A stretch of 64,000 bases of DNA. It comes from Fimenecus sp900545625 (GTDB taxonomy: Bacteria > Bacillota > Clostridia > Oscillospirales > Acutalibacteraceae). The translations under genes and the position numbers were made by a program. The stretch spans positions 1,178,001 through 1,242,000 of the forward strand of contig OZ007023.1 of NCBI GenBank assembly GCA_963931525.1. Reading direction: 5' to 3'. Under the pieces are notes generated by a model. That model saw nothing but the letters and a program-made list of their open reading frames with translations. It searched no databases and had not been told where the DNA came from. Below, piece after piece: positions 51,079-60,500 of this stretch. How positions within the stretch are numbered: position 1 is the stretch's first letter; each line of letters begins with the position of its first letter.

Positions 51079-52937
51079 TATCGTCCGCCTGCCTTTCCAA
51101 ACAACGCCGCTTTATAGTCCGGTGCAATCACCTGAAGCAGGTACCGCTCATTGCCGCAACGGTAGAGGCAGGTGCCCCTTTCTGGATATTTGATCAGCTC
51201 AAACTCGCTCGGCTCCAGCTGCAGGGTGTCCATATATTCTTTCGGACTGATCAGTCCGGGATTGAACAGGAACTGATGGGACGGGATAGCGAACAGCGGC
51301 TTTGTCAGCTCGCAAACCTCTGGCATTAAGAAATCGTTGATATTCTGGCTGGCGATCAGGATAGCCGAGTCCTTCTTGCGGACACGCTTCATAGCGTTGC
51401 GGATATATTCAATTGCTGTATTGTTGACCACGCCGTTTGCGTTTTTGGTAGTCGTCAGGTAGAGGTACAGTTCGTCAATTGCCGCTGCGGTGTTTCCTTT
51501 TCCCAGAAGCTGATTGCTCATGAAGGACAGGATATTGAACAGCATGGCGTCCTTCAGCCTGCGGTTGGTATCCATTAAGCCTTTCACCCCAAAGCACAGG
51601 AACTCGCTGTCGGTGATATTGGTGTGCCCATTGAAGTATTTCGCCTCAGTCCCCACACACATGGAATGGATGCCCAGGCAGACTTCCTGCAGGGTTTCCT
51701 CGGTGTAGAGATATTTCCGCTTGCTGTCATAGGTCATGAATTCTTCTTCGCACAGCGCATAGAAGTCGCTCATAATAGGGTAATCGGTTGGTTTCATCCT
51801 GCTGTAATCGGTGGAATCCGTGATCCCAAACCGAGCGTACAGCTTGGCAAGCAGGATTTCGATGGTGTCGAGCTGTACATCCGAAAAATCTTTATAACTT
51901 CGGAAAAAGTCTTTCAGATAGGCGATGTGCTGGCTTAACCGTGTGACCTTGCGGAATGCGGCAGGCGTATTTGGGTCACCATCATTGTCGCTGCCATCCG
52001 ACCAAGCTTTAGGCTCCAGCGGATTGATGATATATTCACCGGACATAAAGTCGATATAGCAGCCGCCCAGTGAATCCGTTAAATCATATTCCGCTTCGGC
52101 ATCCAGCACAATCACCGATTTGCCCGATTCCCGAAGGTTTGTCAAAATGAGTTTGAGAAGATACGACTTTCCCTGGCCGGAGTTGCCAAGGATGAGAATG
52201 TTGCTGGTCGTTTTGTCTTCTGTCCGCCGATCAAAATCCACAAGGATGTTGGTTCCATACTTGTCCCGGCCGATATACAGTCCCTGCGGATCGGTCTTGC
52301 CGGAAAAATTAAAGGGATAGAGGTTGGCGACCGAACTTGCAGGCAGGACGCGCTCATACTGGCTGCCGAACATATTGGCGCCCACAGGCAGAACAGAGAG
52401 AAATCCTTCCTTTTGACGGAGCGTCAGCCGGTCAACCGATATTTTGGAACGAGTCAGCTCCATTGCAATCTCGCTCTGCAGTTCCTTGAGGGCCTCCATA
52501 TTCCTTGCCTTCAGTTCTATGAATACGGAGCAGTGAAGCAGCGGCTCTTTGTTTTTACGGAGATTGGCCAGCAGTTCTACCACGTCTTGCAGATTGCCCT
52601 CCGCCTCAATTGTTTCATTGACGTCGTTACCGCCGCTTTTCAGCTTGTTGCGGCGGGTGGCGTTCTGAATGATTTTGCGCTGTTCCATCGCTTCGACCAA
52701 CCGGTGGTAAATGCGGATGGTCACGCCATTCCGATCCGCAAGCTGGGACAAGAGCGCCTGTTCCTCCGTGAATGGCGGATATTCCCGGATCACCCACACG
52801 CACCGATAGCTGTCGCCTACGATATAGTGGTCGGATAGGAATTTGACCGTACTGGGCAGGATCATATCAAAGAAGTCTTTGGTATGGATCACTTCCAGTT
52901 CCTCCGGCGTCAGCGCCTTTGGTTTTCGCTTGAACAT
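51078..52937 (-). CDS. virB4: VirB4/TraE-type conjugation ATPase
   Basis: 619 residues. Walker A GNSGQGKS (251-258), FFRSYKDFSDVQLDTIEILL, AAIDELYLYLTT (Walker B) and the ATPase tail with SAILIASQNINDF and the arm QFLFNPGL. It powers substrate export and pilus-like assembly of the Gram-positive T4SS. The start has AGAAGGAGGAAAA. The 5' leader contains overlapping hairpins that could form a terminator or an anti-terminator (52951-53013). Confidence 0.95.
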   Translation of the reverse strand: MFKRKPKALTPEELEVIHTKDFFDMILPSTVKFLSDHYIVGDSYRCVWVIREYPPFTEEQALLSQLADRNGVTIRIYHRLVEAMEQRKIIQNATRRNKLKSGGNDVNETIEAEGNLQDVVELLANLRKNKEPLLHCSVFIELKARNMEALKELQSEIAMELTRSKISVDRLTLRQKEGFLSVLPVGANMFGSQYERVLPASSVANLYPFNFSGKTDPQGLYIGRDKYGTNILVDFDRRTEDKTTSNILILGNSGQGKSYLLKLILTNLRESGKSVIVLDAEAEYDLTDSLGGCYIDFMSGEYIINPLEPKAWSDGSDNDGDPNTPAAFRKVTRLSQHIAYLKDFFRSYKDFSDVQLDTIEILLAKLYARFGITDSTDYSRMKPTDYPIMSDFYALCEEEFMTYDSKRKYLYTEETLQEVCLGIHSMCVGTEAKYFNGHTNITDSEFLCFGVKGLMDTNRRLKDAMLFNILSFMSNQLLGKGNTAAAIDELYLYLTTTKNANGVVNNTAIEYIRNAMKRVRKKDSAILIASQNINDFLMPEVCELTKPLFAIPSHQFLFNPGLISPKEYMDTLQLEPSEFELIKYPERGTCLYRCGNERYLLQVIAPDYKAALFGKAGGR

Positions 52938-52950
52938 TTTTCCTCCTTCT

Positions 52951-53008
52951 GTCGTTTTGCAGACAGAAGGACATAAAAAATCAGCCGCTTTGCTGTCTGC
53001 AAAACGAC
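52951..53008 (-). promoter_or_regulatory. 16-bp inverted repeat before virB4, able to exclude the terminator
   Basis: GTCGTTTTGCAGACAG (52951-52966) is an exact inverted copy of 52993-53008. Folding of this pair would break the 15-bp terminator stem at 52979-53013 and bury its T-run in the loop. The two structures are mutually exclusive, as in transcriptional attenuators. The second arm ends 13 bases before the virB4 ATG. Confidence 0.6.
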
Positions 53009-53013
53009 TGATT
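52975..53013 (-). terminator. Terminator after the HipA-like gene
   Basis: Minus strand AATCAGTCGTTTTGC-AGACA-GCAAAGCGGCTGATT (stem of 15 pairs with two G-U pairs, 52979-53013) followed by TTTTTT. It ends the hipA-like transcript 18 bases after its stop. Confidence 0.9.
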
Positions 53014-53030
53014 ATGATAGATTATTTTAA

Positions 53031-54545
53031 TTACAGTTCCATTTTCGGAGCGTAGTCCTCGGCAATATTTTCTTTCACATCATCCTCGGTGGATAGTGCC
53101 TGAACCGGTGCATGGCTCATGGCAAGCTGTGAAAGCTGCTCGATCCGCCGCTGTACGGCACTGGTGATTGCCCGGATACGGTTTTCATCGATATATTCCT
53201 CCGCGCCGTCTTCTGATAAAACACCGGTAATCAGTTCCTCTACATCTGCTAACCTGTCAAAGTCGATCCAGCTAAAATCGGATACCAGCTTTAACTGCTC
53301 CGCATGGTGGTTTTTGAACGGCTTGCAGGCAATCTCTTTATCCGAGCGCATCTGACTGGGCATTTTATCATAACCGATGGAGGAGCCGCTGTCATAGATG
53401 GGCGCAAAGCCGAGCCATTCTAATGTTTCAGCATCCCGAAGCACACCGAAGTTATTGAGATGCCGGTCTTCGTTGGCAATGATATAGTCCAGCACAATCA
53501 TACGGTCGAGAAAAGGAACCGTGCCTTGAATACCGAGCGCCTCGCAGCAATTGATAAAATGCTGATACATGGAGGTGCTGTTATCCTTTTTCTGCGTTTT
53601 AAGAATGCGCCACGCGGGAATCAGTTCGGTATCTTCCGTGACAAAATCCTCGCATACGCTATATGGCGCGCCCTTGTTCCACGTTACCGTGTACGGCACA
53701 TGGGGGATGCCGAGACGTTCCATGATCCCGGCGGCGATGACCTCGTTGAAGGGCTGCTGGCGGAATGGATTGCTGCCTCCTTTCACAAGACAGCGTTTGC
53801 CGTTTATTATTTTCCAGCGTTTTTTCAGGTTGCCGTCCGAGGTATTATCCGGTGAGGAAAAATCCAGACCATCCGCCTTTTTATCCGCACCGAACAGGAC
53901 GTCACCGATATCATCTGAAAAATCATTTTCAAAGAAGTTGATGCTGTCCCATGTCAGCTGCGAACCTGTGGGACAAATCCAATACTGATCCGACAGGCTC
54001 AACCCGTAACAGCGCACCAGCAGCATTTTAGTGCTGGTAATTTCCAGCGTTTCCAGCGCCTCGCGCACACCGGAACGGCTGGCCGGGATGGAACGGTCCG
54101 TCCACCACTCGTTGAGCGCCGCACGGTCGGTTACGCCTTTTCGTACCGGGACGCCAACCGGCAGATGCTCCGGCGCATATACCGTCCCTATTTTCTGGAT
54201 AAAGCCGGTGGCGTCATCCAGTTCCATTTCCGCCGCTTGGATTCGTTTATGCATCAGAGTGCATTTCAAGCTGTTCACCTCATTTCGCTTTTTATCGGGT
54301 GCAGACGGCTTCGCTTTCAGCCCGCGCAGCTTCGCCTGCAGTGCTTTCCGCTGCTCTATCTGTTTGGCAAGCGGTTCGATTTCCTCATCATGCAGATACC
54401 GGCTCTGCTTGACGCCGCTTTGAGACCATTGGTGATAGTAATAGGTCTTGCCGCTGATGGTTTTCTTGGAGATATATCCTTTCGGGAGCCCGCTGATCTG
54501 TGCGGTCAGCTCCGCAATTTGATTCAGAAGTTCCTGTTTTTCCAT
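53031..54545 (-). CDS. HipA-like kinase with its own promoter, inserted in the T4SS operon
   Basis: 504 residues from the ATG at 54545 (GGAGGGTGCTGTAC). The N-terminal 90 residues are a coiled-coil plus a SHOCT/recombinase-like linker (KGYISKKTISGKTYYYHQWS). The C-terminal part has the HipA fold: RMIVLDYIIANEDRHLNNFG (Asp360, Asn364 of the catalytic loop DRHxxN) and APIYDSGSSIGYD (Asp385 of the metal-binding DxG). HipA kinases phosphorylate targets such as GltX and cause growth arrest. No HipB antitoxin gene is adjacent. Promoter and terminator on both sides indicate late insertion into the prgI-virB4 operon. Confidence 0.85.
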   Translation of the reverse strand: MEKQELLNQIAELTAQISGLPKGYISKKTISGKTYYYHQWSQSGVKQSRYLHDEEIEPLAKQIEQRKALQAKLRGLKAKPSAPDKKRNEVNSLKCTLMHKRIQAAEMELDDATGFIQKIGTVYAPEHLPVGVPVRKGVTDRAALNEWWTDRSIPASRSGVREALETLEITSTKMLLVRCYGLSLSDQYWICPTGSQLTWDSINFFENDFSDDIGDVLFGADKKADGLDFSSPDNTSDGNLKKRWKIINGKRCLVKGGSNPFRQQPFNEVIAAGIMERLGIPHVPYTVTWNKGAPYSVCEDFVTEDTELIPAWRILKTQKKDNSTSMYQHFINCCEALGIQGTVPFLDRMIVLDYIIANEDRHLNNFGVLRDAETLEWLGFAPIYDSGSSIGYDKMPSQMRSDKEIACKPFKNHHAEQLKLVSDFSWIDFDRLADVEELITGVLSEDGAEEYIDENRIRAITSAVQRRIEQLSQLAMSHAPVQALSTEDDVKENIAEDYAPKMEL

Positions 54546-54571
54546 GTACAGCACCCTCCGCTTCAACTCAT

Positions 54572-54601
54572 ATTATACCCCATTTTAACCCCTTTTGTCA
54601 A
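54572..54601 (-). promoter_or_regulatory. Promoter of the HipA-like gene
   Basis: TTGACA (54596-54601), 18-base spacer, TATAAT (54572-54577), 27 bases before the ATG at 54545. It is the strongest-looking promoter in the window and lies just behind the stop of the preceding gene. Confidence 0.88.
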
Positions 54602-54650
54602 CGATAGGGTGCGAAAACCGATAGGCTGTTACCATGTCACTATAGCGAGA

Positions 54651-55253
54651 TCAGTCTTCCACTTTGCCAGCGTTTACCTTCAGGAACTGTTCACCGTCCA
54701 CATCCGGCATCTGCTCTCCGTTCATGGAAGCATCGAAGTACAAAGCGAGGAACCGCTTGATATCTTCTTTTTTCATTCTCCGCACCTCAAATCCCTGTTC
54801 GGAGATCACCTTCTCAATCCGGTTGGCGGTATCGAACACCTGACCGGGCTTCATCCCTTTGCAGCGGCCGATGAACAGGAACTGGCGAGCCGTTGCCATT
54901 TCTGCCTGGATATGATCCAGAAAATCCATATCCTGTTTCAGAAGCCTGCGCACATGGGGATTCGGTTCATCTTCCAGCCGCTCCTGCAGGTACGCCTTGT
55001 TGTCGTCAAAGCACTCGCAGGAGTCGGTGCATCCGATCTCAATGTCCGGGACAGCCGACAGCACCATCATCAGATGCCGGATTTTGATTTCGATATTGGT
55101 ATGGGACAGCACCGAGATATTGGTCGGGGACACCAAAAAGAACAGGAGTTCTCCCTTGCTGGTTTCCAGTCCATAGGGTGTGAATGTCCTAATGCCGATC
55201 AACTCCTGTGTAGAGCGGCCTTTTTTCTTTTTCTGCTGTTTGTCTTTCGCCAT
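54651..55253 (-). CDS. Conjugation-channel protein (VirB4-N-like), T4SS operon
   Basis: 200 residues. After a Lys-rich start (MAKDKQQKKKKGRSTQELIG), GELLFFLVSPTNISVLSHTN, HIQAEMATARQFLFIGRCKG and QVFDTANRIEKVISEQGFEV resemble the N-terminal domain of VirB4-type ATPases. It may be the detached N-terminal part of the channel ATPase, since VirB4 proper follows after the HipA insert. I am not sure of the family name. Confidence 0.72.
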   Translation of the reverse strand: MAKDKQQKKKKGRSTQELIGIRTFTPYGLETSKGELLFFLVSPTNISVLSHTNIEIKIRHLMMVLSAVPDIEIGCTDSCECFDDNKAYLQERLEDEPNPHVRRLLKQDMDFLDHIQAEMATARQFLFIGRCKGMKPGQVFDTANRIEKVISEQGFEVRRMKKEDIKRFLALYFDASMNGEQMPDVDGEQFLKVNAGKVED

Positions 55254-55295
55254 CAGCGATTACACCTCCCAGTTAGATCCTTTCTTTGTGCAAAA

Positions 55296-55559
55296 TCAAA
55301 CTGCCCATTCAAAGTATTGCTGTGTACTAATCAGATACCTCACTGCATACCGCATATAATCGAGAACGGTAGTATCATCCATACGGATGGTCAGAAAGCC
55401 AAAGCACAGCGTGACAGCGGCTGGGATAAATATTCCAAGCTGCACCAGCGCCAACGCAGACAGCAGAACAGCTATACATAAAATGGTGAAGTCCCGCAGG
55501 CTCCAAAGCCACAGGTTCGCTGTGGCTTTAAGGTTCTGCGGATAGAGGTATTGTGTCAT
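55296..55559 (-). CDS. prgI: PrgI-family membrane protein of the T4SS
   Basis: 87 residues with two transmembrane stretches in the middle (LRDFTILCIAVLLSALALVQ and LGIFIPAAVTLCFGFLTI). MTQYLYPQNLKATANLWLW and the terminal YLISTQQYFEW are typical. PrgI (VirB3-like) is a small channel protein that precedes VirB4 in Gram-positive conjugative elements. It overlaps the preceding acidic gene by an ATGA. Confidence 0.88.
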   Translation of the reverse strand: MTQYLYPQNLKATANLWLWSLRDFTILCIAVLLSALALVQLGIFIPAAVTLCFGFLTIRMDDTTVLDYMRYAVRYLISTQQYFEWAV

Positions 55560-55942
55560 GTCAGTCCTCCCATCGTTTGTTCTTCATTGCAGCAGTTTTC
55601 GCAAAACTCCTGCGGCGTTTGATCCCATTGCTCCCGAATTTTCTCCGCAATCATATCCTTTATCAACGCAGATTCCGCATCAGTAGGCGTGTAATCAAAA
55701 TATTCGCTACCATTGTCGCAGCTGATTTCACACTCAATCCGCAGGCTGTCCTCAAAAGGATCATATTTTCCGTACATATTTAACCATGTCCCGTCCTCAT
55801 CTGCGATATTCAATCCGAACTTTTTGTCCACATCGAACCATGTTTCGATATATACCATGATTTCCTGCCCAATGTCATAGTCCACTTCCATATCCCGGTC
55901 AATGGCAATATCGTTTCGTTCCAATTCCTTATTTTCTTTCAT
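55556..55942 (-). CDS. Acidic ICE protein (128 aa), T4SS operon
   Basis: MKENKELERNDIAIDRDMEV, then DIGQEIMVYIETWFDVDKKF and a cysteine-rich end (QEFCENCCNEEQTMGGLT). Beta-rich, very acidic. It overlaps prgI by an ATGA and lies 12 bases behind the VirB6-like gene. Possible anti-restriction or regulatory role, not supported by a motif. Confidence 0.7.
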   Translation of the reverse strand: MKENKELERNDIAIDRDMEVDYDIGQEIMVYIETWFDVDKKFGLNIADEDGTWLNMYGKYDPFEDSLRIECEISCDNGSEYFDYTPTDAESALIKDMIAEKIREQWDQTPQEFCENCCNEEQTMGGLT

Positions 55943-55954
55943 GCCGTACCTCCG

Positions 55955-56890
55955 TTATCTTCCCGCGGCTCTTGCCACGCTCCGCGTCAGGTTGACTGCC
56001 GTTGTGGTCGCATGAACCACACTCATCATATTCACCCGTACCGAGCTGTCCAGCCCAAACTGCTGGGCAATTCTGGGAACCTCATTGGCCGCCAGCATAA
56101 CGCCAAGTCCCAGCAGCATATTGCCGGGGAAGGTCAGCAGGCCAAGGAACAGGAGCGTTGTCTGCAGAAATGCCGTCAGACACAGAGCGGCTACCTGTTT
56201 CATCCATTGATTAAACCCGTCTGTGTAGCCGCGGGGGACAGAAAACATATATAAAGCGCCGACCGCCATCTGGATGAGTAGGATACCCCCTCGTTTGATG
56301 TTCGCAAAAAATATTTTGATTACGCAGTAGCCGAAAGCAATCAGAGCGAGGATGTTGAACAGATTGATCTGGATGTTGTTCGCCACAGAAAAGCAGCCCT
56401 GCAGGACGCTGGTGCTTTGCCCCGCCAGATCAAGGGACTGGCCTCCTGCAAACAGGGCGGACAGATCATGGGAAAAGGTGTTCTGCAAACTGATGCAGAA
56501 CTGATACAGTTCTATCGGCACAACGCCGATCAGGGAACAGGCGAAAAATCCTTTTAGGACATTGACTGCAGTTGATTTGATGTCCGCACGGCCATTTTGA
56601 TACTCAATCGCCGTATCGAACACAGCAACCACCACTCCCGCTACAAACAATGCCCACCCAAATAGGGTAAACAGCAGGATCGTTGCTTTCACCCAGTCGA
56701 GCTTGAAAATGTCCGCTCCCATATTGCCCATCATGGTGAAAAAGTCCGCAACGGCATTGTAGATGCTGTTGTAATACCATTGCAGCATGGTATCAAAAAT
56801 GACATTGGATATTTGCTGCCCCAGGGTATCGAATACGCCTCCGATGGCATCGCCGATCCCTGAAAAAATATTGCCTAACCAGTCAAACAA
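55955..56890 (-). CDS. TrbL/VirB6-like conjugation membrane protein
   Basis: 311 residues with about six membrane segments: ILLFTLFGWALFVAGVVVAV, LKGFFACSLIGVVPIELYQF, INLFNILALIAFGYCVIKIF, LCLTAFLQTTLLFLGLLTF. The amphipathic N-terminus (MFDWLGNIFSGIGDAIGGVF) is typical of TrbL/VirB6-type channel proteins of Firmicutes ICEs. It is placed between the VirB2-like and PrgI genes, as in related ICEs. Confidence 0.9.
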   Translation of the reverse strand: MFDWLGNIFSGIGDAIGGVFDTLGQQISNVIFDTMLQWYYNSIYNAVADFFTMMGNMGADIFKLDWVKATILLFTLFGWALFVAGVVVAVFDTAIEYQNGRADIKSTAVNVLKGFFACSLIGVVPIELYQFCISLQNTFSHDLSALFAGGQSLDLAGQSTSVLQGCFSVANNIQINLFNILALIAFGYCVIKIFFANIKRGGILLIQMAVGALYMFSVPRGYTDGFNQWMKQVAALCLTAFLQTTLLFLGLLTFPGNMLLGLGVMLAANEVPRIAQQFGLDSSVRVNMMSVVHATTTAVNLTRSVARAAGR

Positions 56891-56911
56891 ATCATTTCAC
56901 ATCCCCTCACG

Positions 56912-57244
56912 TTACAAAATCGTCCAAATATATAACGGGGCAGTAAGGGTAAAAAGCAGACAGGCAAACAGGATGGCAGGCGCGGCAAACTCGAATTGCC
57001 CATGACGCCTATAATCAAAATATGCCGTCCCCAATTTCACAAAAAACAGGATTGCCAGGATCATGTCCACTACCGGAAAAACCACGTTATTGACCACATT
57101 CTTGATCTGCGTTTGTGCCGCTTTCCATGTCTGCTCAATTGCGCTTGCCACATCGCCCGCCGCAAATGCAGGGACGGCGAACACCGTCCCTGCCAGCACA
57201 AGCACTGTCAGACAAACCAGTAATTTCATCGTTCTTTTTTTCAT
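56912..57244 (-). CDS. DUF3852-like small membrane protein (VirB2-like)
   Basis: 110 residues. A signal peptide (MKKRTMKLLVCLTVLVLAGT, cleavage near AFA-AG) is followed by two membrane helices (VVFPVVDMILAILFFVKLGT and APAILFACLLFTLTAPLYI). Size and layout match the small pilin-like VirB2 proteins of Gram-positive T4SS; the DUF3852 name is recalled. It overlaps the DUF4406-like gene by an ATGA. Confidence 0.8.
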   Translation of the reverse strand: MKKRTMKLLVCLTVLVLAGTVFAVPAFAAGDVASAIEQTWKAAQTQIKNVVNNVVFPVVDMILAILFFVKLGTAYFDYRRHGQFEFAAPAILFACLLFTLTAPLYIWTIL

Positions 57245-57582
57245 GCTGTTTTTCCTCCCATCTTGGCACGGATTTCCGCTTCTGTCACATGGCGGATGCG
57301 GATATTCAGATTTTTGCAGAAGCTGATTTCACCTTTCATTCCATCGGTCACAGTATTTCCAAACACCCAGATTTCGTCACAGAACCACAGCAGGGAAAGT
57401 CCCGCCGCCATTCCAATCTCTCGCTCCTTTGCGTTCCGGTCATCGAGACACAGCGCATAGAAATGCGGCACGACCGGAGCCGTGCCGCACATCAGCGCAT
57501 ATTTAGTATATCTCTTTGCCTGTTCCAGGTTGTCGGCCACATCACCGCCGAGGGGAGAACAGATATACACCTTTTTCATCAT
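57241..57582 (-). CDS. DUF4406/DUF7768-like (nucleoside deoxyribosyltransferase fold) protein
   Basis: 113 residues, starting ATGATGAAAAAG, overlapping the adhesin stop. MKKVYICSPLGGDVADNLEQ, VVPHFYALCLDD and the helical LSLLWFCDEIWVFGNTVTDG resemble the small Rossmann-like DUF4406 proteins related to nucleoside 2-deoxyribosyltransferases. Substrate and role unknown. It is common beside conjugation genes in ICEs. Confidence 0.83.
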   Translation of the reverse strand: MMKKVYICSPLGGDVADNLEQAKRYTKYALMCGTAPVVPHFYALCLDDRNAKEREIGMAAGLSLLWFCDEIWVFGNTVTDGMKGEISFCKNLNIRIRHVTEAEIRAKMGGKTA

Positions 57583-60500
57583 TCGTCATCGTCATCCTTT
57601 TTGCGTTTGATTTGGATAATCACAAGAGAGACCAGTGCGCCGAGCGCCACAGCTCCCAGACCGATCCAGAAGCCGAGATTGGTGTTATCACCGGTCTGCG
57701 GGACCTCCGGCGTGGGGATTCTCTCGTTAGTCATTTCCGCTTTGACGATTTCACCGTTTTCCCTGATTTCAAAAGGATATTCCGTTTCATCGGGCTGGTA
57801 GTTGTCCAAAGGATCGAATTCCTGATAGGTGTATTTTCCGTAACGGAGGGTAAATTCAGCGATACCATTTTGGTCCGTATAGCCTTCGGCAACAATTTCG
57901 CCCTGCTCATTCCGGATACGGAACCCAACGCCGGGGAGGAGTTTACCGTCCGAAATGTCCTTTTTGGTGAGCTCCAGTTTTCCGGTAATCGGCTGATTGA
58001 TGAAACCAACGCCCGCCTCGTTCTCTACGGTGACCATTTCGCCGTCTTCCCGAATCTCAAAATAATAGTAATTGTCGTCCTTGAGGAAACCTTCGGGACT
58101 CGTTTTCTCATGCAGGAAATACCCGTTATACCGCAGACCGTCCATCTGGTACACGCCGGCCTCGGTCTCGCTCATCTCACCGATGAGCTTGTCAATTTCC
58201 GCACTGTATGCCTGACTGCCGTCCACATCCACATAAACTTCAAACACAGCGCCGGTCAGCTTGTGGTCAGGATATTCCGCATCTACCTTGGTGGTCTGCA
58301 CAGATCCGGTAATCGGCTGGTTGATGAAACCAACGCCCGCCTCGTTCTCTACGGTGACCGTTTCGCCCTCTTCCTGAATCTCAAAATAATAGTAATTGTC
58401 GTCCTTGAGGAAACCTTCGGGACTTGTTTTCTCATGCAGGAAATACCCGTTATACCGCAGACCGTCCATCTGGTACACGCCGGCCTCGGTCTCGCTCATC
58501 TCACCGATGAGCTTGTCAATTTCCGCACTGTATGCCTGATCGCCGTCTACATCCACATAGACTTCAAACACAGCGCCGGTCAGCTTGTGGTCGGGATATT
58601 CCGCATCTACCTTGGTGGTCTGCACAGATCCGGTGATAAAGCGGTTTTCAATCTCGATTTCGATAACTTCTTCCTCCTGGCTGACAGTAACCGGATATAG
58701 GGTTTCACTCAACACGAAGGCCGGTGCGGGTTTTAATTCCCGAATTACCCAATTTCCAAAAGGTACGGACTCAAACCGGAACACGCCGATTGGATTGGAT
58801 TCCGCGGTCATCAGCGCCGTTTCTTCTGTAAAGGTGGTTTCATCGGGTTTGAACAGGCCAAACACAGCGCCGCAGATGGCGAAGCCGTCCTCATCCACCT
58901 TTTTGCCCATGACAGAGCCGCGGATGATCTCGTTGCAGATCGATTCGCCGCCATTGATGGAGATGTGAACAACCGCCACGTCCTGCCCGGCGTATTCATA
59001 TTCAACAGGGTATATCTGGTCGCTGATCTGGTAATGCCCATCGGTGCTGTATTCTTTGACATAGAGCTTCGCTCCGGCCGGTATATCGGTCGAAAAAACT
59101 GCTTTTCCGTTTTCATCGCAGGAAACAATCTCCAACAGGCCGTCTTTGGGAATCACGCTGCCGTCCGCCGCTTCCAGCGGCTCGGCGGCATACAGCCCGA
59201 ACTGCACCGACAGAATCTCGCCGTTCATGCCGATGCCGAACCGTTCATCCTGCTCCAGCACCTTGGTCAGATCAATTTGTACCTTCTGCCGTTCATTGTA
59301 GAAAGCAGAGGAAACGGTGGTGATTTCCACCTCCTGTCCCGCATAGGTGAGTTCCACAATCTGCGGATCAGGATTCAGTGTCATGCCGAAGGGCGATTTT
59401 TTCTCCACAATTTTGTACCGGCCAAGATACAGCAGTCCGCTGGTACCGGAACCTCCGGCGCCTGTTTCAACCCTGCCGACCAACTCGCCCTTTTTAGCCC
59501 GGATAGTGCCGTCAAGGGTAACGATGTCCTCATCTGCATAAATTTCATAAACAGCTCCCGCCAAGCCGCTAACCGAATACACCGGCTGATAGACGCCGTC
59601 TGATTCCATGACCGAGGAGAACACCTCGCCGGATTTGGATACGGTGATGGTCCCTTTCTGCGCGGTGTTGTATTTGGTAACCGTCACCACCGTCTGGGTA
59701 CCGTCAACCGTAAAGGGGACGGGCTCGGAGTCGAGAACATAGCCGTGTGCTGTACACTGTTCCACCAGCTCAAAATTTCCGTATGCCAAAGGCTCCGGCA
59801 GCATGAGCTTTCCGGTTGTATCCGTGTAAAAGATATCAATATCCGCCGGCGTGGGATAGTTGACGTGCTGTGTGATCCATTCACCGGTATCGGTATTGCG
59901 TATCTTGAAGCCAATTCCCGCCGCTGGGATGATCTTTCCGGTTTCCGCGTCTTTTTTGACGATCTCAATGAGGGACTCAAAGGCGGCGTTGTTGATGAGA
60001 TACCGATACACCTCGCCGTCTTCGCTCACATACACGTCAAAGGCAGGCATCAGCTCCGTGCCTTCCCAGCCCTTGGTTTGTTTTACCGTAAACACGCCGT
60101 AAGGCAGCTCCTTTGTTTCAGCAAAACCGAATTTATCACAAACAAGGATATCTCGTTCCGACTCCTTTGCTTCTGCATAGCTGCCCGCACTCTTGAGGAA
60201 CACCTCAAACTGGGCGCCTTCTTCCGGCGTTTCGATCTGAGTTGAGCCATCATCATGATGCTTGATGATGGCGATTTTTCCTTTTCTGGCGGTTTCCTGG
60301 ACGTCCAGTGCGATACTGTTGTATTCGAGTTCGTAGCGTTCCGGTTCAGCACCCACATGGTAGACTTCGGGATTCAGAAGGTACCCCTCACTTGGTTCCA
60401 ATTCACGGATGGACCAGTCGCTGCTGCAGGGATAGTATTTGGTAACGAACTGTCCTGACAGGTCCGTGGTATATTTGTCGATGAGCTGTTCGCCTTTATA

